From CAVREM01 sp963728825 (GTDB lineage Bacteria; Acidobacteriota; Vicinamibacteria; Vicinamibacterales; CAVVIG01), in NCBI GenBank assembly GCA_963728825.1, contig CAVSLA010000006.1, positions 62,001 to 126,000 of the forward strand: a DNA stretch of 64,000 bases. The letters run 5' to 3'. The notes under the pieces are model-generated. The model searched no databases. It worked only from the letters and a program-made list of their open reading frames with translations, and was not told the origin of the DNA. A program made the translations under genes and the position numbers. Positions 57,077-64,000 of the stretch are shown piece by piece. The stretch's first letter is position 1. The number at the start of each line of letters is the position of its first letter.

Positions 57077-58129
57077 ATGAAGATTGGCACCGTCGACCTG
57101 CCGTCGCCGTTTGCCGTTGCCCCGATGGCCGGGATGACCGATACGGCATTTCGCCGGCTGGTGAAGCGTCACGGGGGCTGCGGGCTGGTCGTCACCGAGA
57201 TGGTCAGCTCCGAAGGGCTGGTGCGCGGCATCGACCGGACGCTGGAGTACGCTGAATATACGGAAGAGGAACGGCCGATCTCGATCCAGATTTTCGGCGG
57301 CGATCCGCAGAAGATGGCGGACGCCGCCCGCATCGTCGAGGGCATGGGCGCGGATATCGTCGATGTCAACATGGGCTGCCCGGTGCCGAAAATCGCCAAG
57401 CACAACGCCGGCTGCAGTCTGATGCGCGAGCCGGCGCACGCCGCATCCGTGATCCAGGCGATGTCGAGCGCCGTCAGGATTCCGGTGACGGTCAAGATGC
57501 GCGCGGGATGGAACGATTCGGAGCGCAACGCGGCGACGCTGGCACGCATGGTCGAAGACGCCGGCGCCGCGGCGATCGCCGTTCATGGCCGGACGGCGGC
57601 GCAGAGCTACAGCGGCTCCGCGGATTGGGATCTCGTCGCCGGGATCGCGGATGCGCTGTCGATTCCGGTGTTCGGCAGCGGCGATTGCATCGAGCCGCAG
57701 CAGATCGTCGACCGGATGCGAACCGGTGTCGACGGCGTCCTGGTCGGACGCGGTGTGCTGCGCAACCCCTGGATCCTCGCCCAGGCGGCCGATCTGGCTG
57801 CCGGCCGCCCCGCCCGCACGATCGCGTTGGCGGATCGCGGGATGTTCCTCCTCGAATACATCGATCTCCTGACCGCGGAACGAGTCAGGGAGCCCGAGGG
57901 CTTCCGCCATCTGGCCGGCAGGGCCGAGCCGGCGTCGCGGGATCACTCGCGCCACGATCGCTGGGTGATCAACAAGCTGCGGGCACTGGGGTCGTGGTAC
58001 ACCAAAGGCCTCGAGAACGGGTCCCAACTGCGGACCGCCATCAACTCTGCGGAGTCGCTCGCCGATCTCCGTCAGATCATCCGCGCATTTTTTCTCGAAA
58101 CTGCCACCGAGCTTCCCCGGATCGCGTAG
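57077..58129 (+). CDS. dus: tRNA-dihydrouridine synthase
   Basis: 350 residues from ATG 57077 (a longer frame starts inside the NusG paralogue and is rejected). FMN enzyme reducing uridines in tRNA. Family motifs: FAVAPMAGMTDTAFRRLVKRHGGCGLVVTEMVSSEGLVRG, VDVNMGCPVPKIAKHNAGCSLM (catalytic Cys), VKMRAGWND, AVHGRTAAQSYSGSADW and GVLVGRGVLRNPWI. Closest in pattern to DusB. Ends three bases before the GTG of the next lipoprotein. Confidence 0.94.
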   Translation: MKIGTVDLPSPFAVAPMAGMTDTAFRRLVKRHGGCGLVVTEMVSSEGLVRGIDRTLEYAEYTEEERPISIQIFGGDPQKMADAARIVEGMGADIVDVNMGCPVPKIAKHNAGCSLMREPAHAASVIQAMSSAVRIPVTVKMRAGWNDSERNAATLARMVEDAGAAAIAVHGRTAAQSYSGSADWDLVAGIADALSIPVFGSGDCIEPQQIVDRMRTGVDGVLVGRGVLRNPWILAQAADLAAGRPARTIALADRGMFLLEYIDLLTAERVREPEGFRHLAGRAEPASRDHSRHDRWVINKLRALGSWYTKGLENGSQLRTAINSAESLADLRQIIRAFFLETATELPRIA

Positions 58130-58131
58130 CG

Positions 58132-58596
58132 GTGGACAGTCCTGCCTGGGCAGCGCCGACCGTAAGGGTGGCCGGCGCGGCGCTTCTGTCTGTCAGCCTG
58201 TCGCTGTCGGGGTGTCGTAATGCGGCGGACCGTCGGCGCGAGGCGGTTATCGAACCGGTCTACGACAGCGGCTCCGGACGCCTCCAGCAATTGAAGTACG
58301 ACTCCGATAAGAACGGCAAGGTAGACACCGTGAGCTACATGGACGGTGCCCGGTTGCTGCGGATCGAGATCGACAAGGATGAAGATGGCCGCGTGGAGCG
58401 GGATGGCAAGGAAGACGCCTGGTCGTTTACTGATTTTGACCGCAGCGCTCTGGGTGATGCCGGCACCGGCCGCCGCGCAAACTTTCACTCCGCCGGATCC
58501 CGCGGCCATCCCGGTCCTGCTCGGTCCGCTGTGGATCACCCCACGTCTCGCGCTGGGAAACGCCGGCATCGACACCAACGTCTTCAACCAGCCTGA
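58132..58596 (+). CDS. Small lipoprotein with Asp-rich loops
   Basis: 154 residues from GTG 58132. Signal peptide with lipobox (VRVAGAALLSVSLSLSGC), then a short mature part with DSDKNGKVD and DKDEDGRVE, which resemble calcium-binding EF-hand-like loops. The last about 65 residues (58403-58596) overlap the signal peptide and N-terminus of the beta-barrel gene in another frame and do not look protein-like; a frameshift or lost stop near 58400 is possible. Family unknown to me. Confidence 0.5.
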   Translation: MDSPAWAAPTVRVAGAALLSVSLSLSGCRNAADRRREAVIEPVYDSGSGRLQQLKYDSDKNGKVDTVSYMDGARLLRIEIDKDEDGRVERDGKEDAWSFTDFDRSALGDAGTGRRANFHSAGSRGHPGPARSAVDHPTSRAGKRRHRHQRLQPA

Positions 58597-59626
58597 CCGC
58601 GAAGGTCCAGAGCGCGACTTCACGATTACGGTGATTCCGTCCGCCGACCTGTGGCTGCGCCTGGGACGCACCTGGCTGACCGGCACCGTTCGTGAGGACA
58701 TCGTCTGGTTCAAGGAGTTCGTCAGCGAGCGATCGGTCAACAGCACGCTGCGCGGCGCATGGGTCGTCCCGCTGGCGCGGCTCTCCTTCAACCTCGGCGC
58801 CGGGTGGCGACACACCCGCGAACGTCCCGGCTTCGAAATCGACGCGCGGGCCGATCGACGCGAGGTCGACTACAACGCCGCCGCCGAAATTCGGGTCCTG
58901 TCGCGCACGCGCGTCGGTGTTCGGGGCGAGCGTCGGTCTGTCGAGTTCGAGGAAGGGGAAGTGTTCCTCGGAACGGACCTGCGGGAGGAGCTGACGCGCA
59001 CCGCGACCGCGGCCGCCCTCACGGTCCGCCACGAGCTCACGCCGTTGACCACGCTCCTCATCAATCTGGCGCGTGAGCAGGACCGCTTCGAGTACTCGCC
59101 GCAGCGCGATACCAACACGCAGCGCGTCGACCTCGGCCTCGAATTCGATCCGTTTGCGCTCATCGCCGGCACGGCGCGTCTGGGCTTTCGACGCTTCGAT
59201 CCGCTGGCGAGTGATGTGCCCGGCTACTCGGGCGCGACGTTTTCGGGCAACCTGACCTATGTGGCCCTTGGTTCGACGCGACTGGCCGTCCAGGCGCTGC
59301 GCGACGTCGAATATTCGTTCGACATCAATCAGCCGTATTACCTCCAGACCGGGTTTGGCGTCTCGCTGGCCCAACAGATCTACGGACCGATCGACGCAGA
59401 GGCGCGGGTCGGCGCCCAGCGGCTCGCGTATCGCGCGCGCGAGGACACGGACACCATCCAGGATCGGGTCGATCGCGTCAGGAGCTACGGTTTCGGTACC
59501 GGCTATCACGTGGGGCGCGATCTGCGCATCGGCTTCAACGTGGACCACCAGCGGCGGACCTCCGACGAGGCAGTGCGCGCCTACGACGGTCTTCGGTACG
59601 GCCTGGCGGTGACTTATGGCCGCTGA
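58403..59626 (+). CDS. Outer-membrane beta-barrel protein
   Basis: 407 residues from ATG 58403 (GGAG eight bases upstream). Signal peptide MARKTPGRLLILTAALWVMPAPAAA followed by QTFTPPDP. The rest alternates polar and hydrophobic residues with frequent aromatic ends, typical of beta-barrels, and resembles the BBP2-type outer-membrane proteins (LGNAGIDTNVFNQPD near the N-terminus; RIGFNVDHQRRT near the C-terminus), ending LRYGLAVTYGR. The role is unknown; possibly linked to capsule or O-glycan export by neighbouring genes. It overlaps the preceding lipoprotein frame by 194 bases. Confidence 0.78.
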   Translation: MARKTPGRLLILTAALWVMPAPAAAQTFTPPDPAAIPVLLGPLWITPRLALGNAGIDTNVFNQPDREGPERDFTITVIPSADLWLRLGRTWLTGTVREDIVWFKEFVSERSVNSTLRGAWVVPLARLSFNLGAGWRHTRERPGFEIDARADRREVDYNAAAEIRVLSRTRVGVRGERRSVEFEEGEVFLGTDLREELTRTATAAALTVRHELTPLTTLLINLAREQDRFEYSPQRDTNTQRVDLGLEFDPFALIAGTARLGFRRFDPLASDVPGYSGATFSGNLTYVALGSTRLAVQALRDVEYSFDINQPYYLQTGFGVSLAQQIYGPIDAEARVGAQRLAYRAREDTDTIQDRVDRVRSYGFGTGYHVGRDLRIGFNVDHQRRTSDEAVRAYDGLRYGLAVTYGR

Positions 59627-59651
59627 GGACGTGCGCTAGAATCGATCGTTC

Positions 59652-60362
59652 ATGCCTTTACGCATCGCCTTCGACATGGATGGCGTGCTCGCCGACATGG
59701 ACGGCGAGCTCGCCGATCAGGCCAGACGTCTGTTTGGCGAGACGGCCGCGGGCCGAGCGGACGAAACAGAGCCGTCAGACGTCGACAACGGCGCTCCGCC
59801 GAGCGATGCACCCGTTTCCCGCCGGAACCGCCTGACCGCCCGGCAGGAGCGGCGACTGTGGCAGCACGTCGAAGGGATCGAGAATTTCTGGGAATCATTG
59901 CGCGAGCTCGAACCGGGAATGACGGCACGGCTCCATGCGCTGGCGGTTCAGCGACAGTGGGAAGTCATCTTCCTGACCAAGCGCCCTGCGACGGCGGGGG
60001 CGACGGCGCAGCGACAGACGCAGCGCTGGCTCGAGGCCAAGGGCTTCGCCTTGCCAAGCGTGTACGTTGTACAAGGATCGCGGGGGCGAATCGCGGCGGC
60101 GCTCGATCTTGATTTCGTCGTGGACGATCGACCGGAAAACTGCCTGGACGTCGCGATCGATTCAAAGGCCCGCCCGATTCTGGTGTGGCGCGACGCCGAG
60201 AGCCAGCTCCGCGCCGCGCCCCGGCAGCTGGGGATTGGCGTCGTGTCATCCGTCGATCGGTGCCTCGACATCCTCATCGCGATTGATACACCCGATACCG
60301 AGACCAGCATGCTCAGTCGCTTCTTGCGGCTGCTCGGGCTGAAGGAAGTCACGCAGGTCTAG
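59652..60362 (+). CDS. HAD-superfamily phosphatase, 5'-nucleotidase (NT5C)-like
   Basis: 236 residues, cytoplasmic. Motif I AFDMDGVLADMDGE with nucleophile and acid/base aspartates, motif II in VIFLTKRP, and motif III/IV in DFVVDDRPENCLDV. Pattern most like the NT5C/5' deoxynucleotidase branch. Residues about 40-65 form a polar insertion. It converges with the YdcF-like gene, sharing four bases. Confidence 0.8.
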   Translation: MPLRIAFDMDGVLADMDGELADQARRLFGETAAGRADETEPSDVDNGAPPSDAPVSRRNRLTARQERRLWQHVEGIENFWESLRELEPGMTARLHALAVQRQWEVIFLTKRPATAGATAQRQTQRWLEAKGFALPSVYVVQGSRGRIAAALDLDFVVDDRPENCLDVAIDSKARPILVWRDAESQLRAAPRQLGIGVVSSVDRCLDILIAIDTPDTETSMLSRFLRLLGLKEVTQV

Positions 60363-61132
60363 CGGTACCAGCCGCGCGCCATGTAATACCCCAGTCCGAG
60401 GATCTCGTGCCAGACGTCACGGGCGAGATCGAGCCCGCCCTGACTCGGTATCAGCCAGGCGGCGCGCGGCATCCTGGGCGACGGCACCCGGGCGATCGCC
60501 GGCAGCGCGTCGATCCCTTCGGAGCGGAACGTTCCAAGCGATCGGCGCATGTGGAGATCCGACGTGACGAGGATGACATGCTGGACGTCCAGCTGACCGA
60601 GCATCTCTCGGACGATCACCGCCTCCTCGTGCGTGTTTCTCGACCGCGTCTCGAAGAGGACCCGTGCGGCCGGCACACCCAGCCGGATCAGCGCATCGCG
60701 CATCGTGACACCGCTCGCCTCCTCGAGGTCCGAAGGCCGCACCTGACCGCCGGAGCTGATGACCCATTCGGCATCGGTCAGCCTGAAGACGCGGAACGCT
60801 TCGAGCACGCGGCTGGCGCCAGCCCGATCGAGCACCGCGAACCGCGCTTCGTCCCAGTCACGCGCGGTGAAGGTACCCGACCCGAGCACGACGATCGCCG
60901 TCCGCCCTGACGGCAGATCGGCCTGCGTCAACGGGCGCAAACCGACCACCAGTAAACGCCCCGTGAGATAGCTGATTCCGTACGAGCTGAGCACGCCGTA
61001 GCCGATGGCCACGAGGAGAAGGCCATAGCGAGCCGCTCGGGAGTGTGGCCGGCGCCACAACCAGATCACGCCGACTAATGAAAGGAGAACGAGCCCGCCC
61101 GAGGTGAAGAGGTACGAGACGAGCGCGGTCAC
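60359..61132 (-). CDS. YdcF/SanA-like (DUF218) membrane protein
   Basis: About 257 residues from GTG 61132, which overlaps the stop of the upstream gene as GTGA; GTG 61159 is an alternative. Two N-terminal membrane helices (YLFTSGGLVLLSLVGVIWLW and GLLLVAIGYGVLSSYGISYL), then the DUF218 domain (AIVVLGSGTF; VISSGGQVRPSDLEEASGVTMRDALIRLGVPAARVLFETRSRNTHEEAVIV; HVILVTSDLHMRRSLGTF). Homologues such as ElyC and SanA act in envelope integrity. Located in the inner membrane with the domain likely periplasmic. Confidence 0.85.
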   Translation of the reverse strand: MTALVSYLFTSGGLVLLSLVGVIWLWRRPHSRAARYGLLLVAIGYGVLSSYGISYLTGRLLVVGLRPLTQADLPSGRTAIVVLGSGTFTARDWDEARFAVLDRAGASRVLEAFRVFRLTDAEWVISSGGQVRPSDLEEASGVTMRDALIRLGVPAARVLFETRSRNTHEEAVIVREMLGQLDVQHVILVTSDLHMRRSLGTFRSEGIDALPAIARVPSPRMPRAAWLIPSQGGLDLARDVWHEILGLGYYMARGWYR

Positions 61133-61602
61133 ACGGAAGACTTGGGCTTTTTCGGCCACGAGCGCCGAGGGCGGCCCGGACCTTTCCTATGGATCTCGTC
61201 GATCTTCCGGCCCGCGCCGCTCTTCCGGTCCGCACCGATCTTCCGGTCCGGACCGATCTTCCGCTCCACACCGCTCGTCCGGCCCGCGCCGCTCGGTTGA
61301 CTCTCGCCGCGCCGCTGGCTGTCGCGACGCTTCTGGAATCGGGCGCGCGGATCTTTGTGATCGCCCCCGGGTCGCCAGTCTCGGGTGCGCCGCTCGTTGG
61401 GTTTGGGCAGATTCTTGCCGGCCCACTGCGCCTGCTCCGGCGTGTCCCAGAGTTTCCCGCGCGCGAACCACTTCATCTCCGCATTCGGGTTGGTGCGCTT
61501 GAGTTGCTGCAGCGTCGGCAGCAGTTCTGCCTGATCGCGGGCGCGGAAGGCCGTCGGCTGACTGTCGATCAGGATCGTCCAGTAGGCAAAACGCGGCGGC
61601 AC
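61129..61602 (-). CDS. Basic hypothetical protein with repetitive Arg/Lys tail
   Basis: 157 residues, GTG start. Residues 1-75 are protein-like and probably folded (RFAYWTILIDSQPTAFRARDQAELLPTLQQLKRTNPNAEMKWFARGKLWDTPEQA). Residues about 76-157 are extremely basic and repetitive, with repeats of the type DRKIGADRKSG and an AT-hook-like GPGRPRR near the end. It may bind RNA or DNA. Such folded heads with Arg-rich repetitive tails recur in Acidobacteriota by my recollection. The tail repeats come from 15-base units rich in CGGTCC. It precedes the YdcF-like gene with overlap. Confidence 0.6.
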   Translation of the reverse strand: MPPRFAYWTILIDSQPTAFRARDQAELLPTLQQLKRTNPNAEMKWFARGKLWDTPEQAQWAGKNLPKPNERRTRDWRPGGDHKDPRARFQKRRDSQRRGESQPSGAGRTSGVERKIGPDRKIGADRKSGAGRKIDEIHRKGPGRPRRSWPKKPKSSV

Positions 61603-61611
61603 CCCCTCATT

Positions 61612-62040
61612 TTACCTGCGCCGCGCGACCGAGTAGTTGTGTGACGCAATCAACCCGTAGGCGACGTTGGCGCCGATCATCGTGATGACGGCCGCCTTCC
61701 GGTTGCGCTTCCACAGTTTTTCGGTGAGATAGACGGTCCCGGCGGTCGCCCCGGCCTTGACGGCCACGAACGCCGCCGGCGATCCGGCCACGCCGCTCAT
61801 CAGCGGGTTGGCCTCGTAGCCGCCGCGTTGAAGGCCGTGGAACGTCGAGTGGGCGTCCAGCGCCTGGAGACCCGCAAAGGACACATACAACGGGACCAGG
61901 CTGGTCGGCCGCTTCTGTGTTTGGGGTGCGACGAGTCTTACGTTCTCCGGTCGTTCCTCAGCGCCCACCGCCTCTGGCGACGCCAGCAGCACACCCAACG
62001 CCAGGCACGGCGCAGCAAGCCACGTTCTCAGGTTCTTCAC
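61612..62040 (-). CDS. Hypothetical membrane/exported protein
   Basis: About 142 residues. GTG 62040 is preferred because AAGGAG lies nine bases upstream; ATG 62049 directly abuts that site. A signal peptide (LRTWLAAPCLALGVLLASPEAVGAEE) is followed by a short polar stretch and two to three hydrophobic segments (SLVPLYVSFAGLQALDAHSTF; AAFVAVKAGATAGTVYLTEKLW; AVITMIGANVAYGLIASHNYSV). The DxHST and EANPLM pattern is seen in DUF5658-like proteins. Function unknown. Confidence 0.65.
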   Translation of the reverse strand: MKNLRTWLAAPCLALGVLLASPEAVGAEERPENVRLVAPQTQKRPTSLVPLYVSFAGLQALDAHSTFHGLQRGGYEANPLMSGVAGSPAAFVAVKAGATAGTVYLTEKLWKRNRKAAVITMIGANVAYGLIASHNYSVARRR

Positions 62041-62186
62041 GTCAGGCATCTCCTTGTGCCGCCCGGAGGCGGCCCTTCCAGCGGAACAGGAGATCAACCG
62101 CAGTGCCAGACGCGGAGAGCCCGGAACGCGAGGAATTGGCGGGATTTCCGCGGCGCGCGGCGTGTGCGGGCGCGCTCATGCGGCAC

Positions 62187-62210
62187 AGCCGCACGGCACA
62201 CTGTGCGGCT
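62187..62210. terminator. Hairpin after the NtrC-type regulator
   Basis: AGCCGCAC (62187-62194) and GTGCGGCT (62203-62210) pair perfectly around an eight-base loop, a few bases past the stop codon of the minus-strand regulator. No T-tract follows. It may terminate the regulator transcript. Confidence 0.45.
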
Positions 62211-62216
62211 CCGCCC

Positions 62217-63632
62217 CTACTTCGAGAGGCGCTTCAGCTTTTCGACCAGCGTCGTCCGTTTGAGGTTGAGGAGACGGGCCGCCTGCCCCTTGTTCCCACC
62301 GGTGCGCTCGAGCGAGCGTTGAATCAGGTCGCGTTCGATCGACGCGATGAACCCGTCGAGATCGAGCCCTTCGTCGGGCAGGGCCACCGCCGCCGCGACG
62401 GGACCTGGATCGGCATGCACCATTTCGGGCGGCAGATCGCCGACATCAATCTGTGAACGCCCGGCGCTGACCGCGACCGCACGCTCGATCGCGTTCTCCA
62501 GTTGCCGGACGTTGCCGGGCCAGTGATACGACATCAGCCGGCGCATCGCTTCCTGCGAAACGGTGAGGGGCGGGCGCAGCGCCGGTGTGCCGCCAGGCGG
62601 AGCGTTGAGATCGATCGGACGATAGCGCTCGAGAAAGTGCTGCACCAGCAGCGGGATGTCCTCTTTCCGATCGCGCAGCGGCGGCAGCTGCATCGGGATG
62701 ACGTTCAGACGGTAGTAGAGGTCTTCCGCGGAACGTGCCCTCGGCCACCATGCGGCTCAGGTCGCTGTTGGTGGCGGCGATCACGCGAACATCCACTTTG
62801 ATCGTGTGGGTGTCGCCGACCCGCTCGAACTCACGCTCCTGCAGGGCGCGCAGCAGCTTCATCTGCAGCGCCGGCGCTCATCGTGCCGACCTCGTCGAGG
62901 AACAGCGTGCCTTTGTGCGCCTGCTCGAAACGGCCCTGCCGGTTGCCGACGGCGCCGGTGAAGGCGCCGCGCACATGACCGAACAGCTCTGCTTCGAGCA
63001 GCGTTTCCGGAATGGCGCTGCAGTTCAGCGCGACGAAGCGATGCATCCGCCGCGGGCTGCTGTGATGGATCGCGCGCGCGACGACTTCTTTGCCGGTGCC
63101 GGTTTCGCCGGTAATCAGGATGGTGCTGCTGGTCGGCGCGACCGTTTCGAGCAGTTGAAAGAGCCGCTTCATCGCCCCGCTCTTGCCGATCAGCCCTTCG
63201 AAGCGGTAACGCGCATCGAGCTGCGCGCGCAGGTAGGCGTTCTCCGACTTCAGCCGCCGCTGCTCGAGTGCCGCATCGAGCACGTGACGGAGCTCCTCGA
63301 ATTGAAACGGCTTGTTGACGAAATCCCAGGCGCCGCGGCTTGATCGCCAGATCGAACGCCTCTTTGTGCGTGCCGTAGCCGGTGATCACGATTGCCACGA
63401 TCTCCGGATACCGTTCGACCGCGGCGTCGACGACCGCCGCGCCATCGATGCCCGGCAGGCGCAGGTCGGTGATGATGATGTCGAACGCAAACTCCGCGAG
63501 CCGACCGATCGCTTCTTCACCGGAGCTTGCCTCCGCGACGTGATAGCCGCGGTCCGACAGCTGTTCGGCGACCGCCTGGCGGAGCGCCACTTCGTCCTCG
63601 ACGAGCAGCAGATGTTTAGCCGTATCAGTCAT
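62217..63632 (-). pseudogene. NtrC-type sigma-54 response regulator with three +1 frameshifts
   Basis: The full protein (about 470 residues) can be rebuilt only by removing one base at each of three places: about 63331-63341, 62866-62876 and 62726-62732. Domains in order: receiver (LLVEDEVALRQAV, Asp in IIITDLRLPG), AAA+ sigma-54 activator (GETGTGKEVVARAIH, ELFGHVRGAFTGAVGN with GAFTGA, GTLFLDEVG, RVIAATNSDL), and C-terminal Fis-type helix-turn-helix (RTGGNKGQAARLLNLKRTTLVEKL). All motifs are intact otherwise. It is either a very young pseudogene or contains assembly errors; the three insertions summing to three bases are notable. Confidence 0.8.
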
Positions 63633-63673
63633 TTACGAAAGCGCCAACATTTTGACACACCTGCCCGGCGCGG

Positions 63674-63690
63674 ACCACACAATCTGTGGT
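63674..63690. promoter_or_regulatory. Small inverted repeat upstream of HTH gene
   Basis: ACCACA and TGTGGT flank CAATC, giving a 17-base operator-like palindrome between the divergent NtrC-type regulator and the small HTH gene. It could be a binding site for either product. No sigma-54 -24/-12 element is clear. Confidence 0.3.
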
Positions 63691-63747
63691 GTGCGGGGCC
63701 CTGCAGAGGCGTGCGGATCCCGCCGATACCAACCTCGGAGGCAACTC

Positions 63748-63969
63748 GTGGTTGAACGAAAAACAATTTCGATCATGAAGGCGTGCGAGCTCGTCGGAGT
63801 CAGCCGGCGCACCATCTACAACTGGCTGTCATCCGGGAAGATCGAGTACGTCCGCACGGCAGGCGGCTCGGTGCGCATCTTCGTCGATACTCTCTGGCGC
63901 GATCCGCAGCGCGGCGATCGTCCTGCCGTAGAGTCGATGTGGCAGGCGGAAGAGCGGAAACCCGCTTGA
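63748..63969 (+). CDS. Small excisionase-like helix-turn-helix protein
   Basis: 73 residues from GTG 63748, chosen because GGAGG lies six bases upstream. Winged HTH of the MerR/excisionase (HTH_17) type: SIMKACELVGVSRRTIYNWLSSGKIEYVRTAGGSVRIFVDTLW. A polar tail follows. Despite the excisionase label, no phage or integrase gene is near, so it is more likely a transcription regulator connected with the divergent NtrC-type gene. Confidence 0.75.
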   Translation: MVERKTISIMKACELVGVSRRTIYNWLSSGKIEYVRTAGGSVRIFVDTLWRDPQRGDRPAVESMWQAEERKPA

Positions 63970-64000
63970 CGTCTGGTCCGCGCAGCGTTGAAGAATTGCT

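Noticed and set aside
63748..63969. Prophage or integrative element excisionase
   Set aside because: The fold is excisionase-like, but no integrase, attachment site or phage gene is visible nearby.

Overview
This 64 kb window is a GC-rich bacterial chromosome segment spanning the replication origin. Evidence for a diderm (Gram-negative-type) cell: a SurA-like periplasmic chaperone, an outer-membrane beta-barrel protein, an O-antigen-type ABC exporter, a heptose adenylyltransferase and several lipoproteins. The gene content, with stressosome genes, a DUF885 protein, an FmdB-type zinc ribbon protein and a selenocysteine SelD, together with the style of dispersed palindromic repeats, suggests Acidobacteriota, perhaps the Vicinamibacteria. 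That placement is inference, not proof. No tRNA, rRNA, CRISPR array, prophage or insertion sequence was found.

Layout. (1) 1-6.4 kb is sparse: a 37-residue charged peptide, a HugZ-like protein, an AAA+ ATPase with a C-terminal membrane anchor, an AbgT transporter, and two small proteins. (2) 6.4-13.1 kb is a signalling island: a minus-strand stressosome operon (rsbR-rsbS-rsbT, then an RsbT-like/SpoIIE phosphatase fusion) that continues into a hybrid histidine kinase with its own N-terminal RsbT-like domain and a receiver-histidine kinase. A divergent gene encodes a ribbon-helix-helix/receiver fusion. (3) 13.1-24.7 kb is housekeeping: serS, galU, fmdB-like, DUF885, rsmI, a TPR protein, glmU, glmS, pcrA. 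(4) 24.7-33.8 kb is the leftward arm from the origin, on the minus strand: dnaA, dnaN, gyrB, gyrA and a lipoprotein. DnaA-box-like sites and AT-rich DNA flank dnaA. (5) 33.9-44.2 kb is the rightward arm: rpmH, rnpA, yidD, yidC, jag, mnmE, mnmG, rsmG, parA, parB, selD. A parS site lies in the 3' end of rsmG, and selD has an in-frame UGA followed by a strong hairpin. (6) 44.3-49.2 kb holds the F1 ATP synthase genes only (atpHAGDC). (7) 49.2-58.1 kb: Wzm/Wzt-like exporter, heptose-1-P adenylyltransferase, mfd, surA-like, a NusG-paralogue and dus. (8) 58.1-64 kb: lipoprotein, beta-barrel protein, HAD phosphatase, YdcF-like protein, two hypothetical proteins, an NtrC-type regulator interrupted by three +1 frameshifts, and a small HTH protein.

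Functionally the window combines replication initiation and segregation, membrane protein insertion, tRNA/rRNA modification, cell-wall precursor synthesis, ATP synthesis and envelope biogenesis. Its most distinctive features are the stressosome/two-component island, the predicted selenoprotein SelD, and short palindromic repeats that have expanded in intergenic DNA and inside coding regions (gyrB, upstream of jag, mfd).
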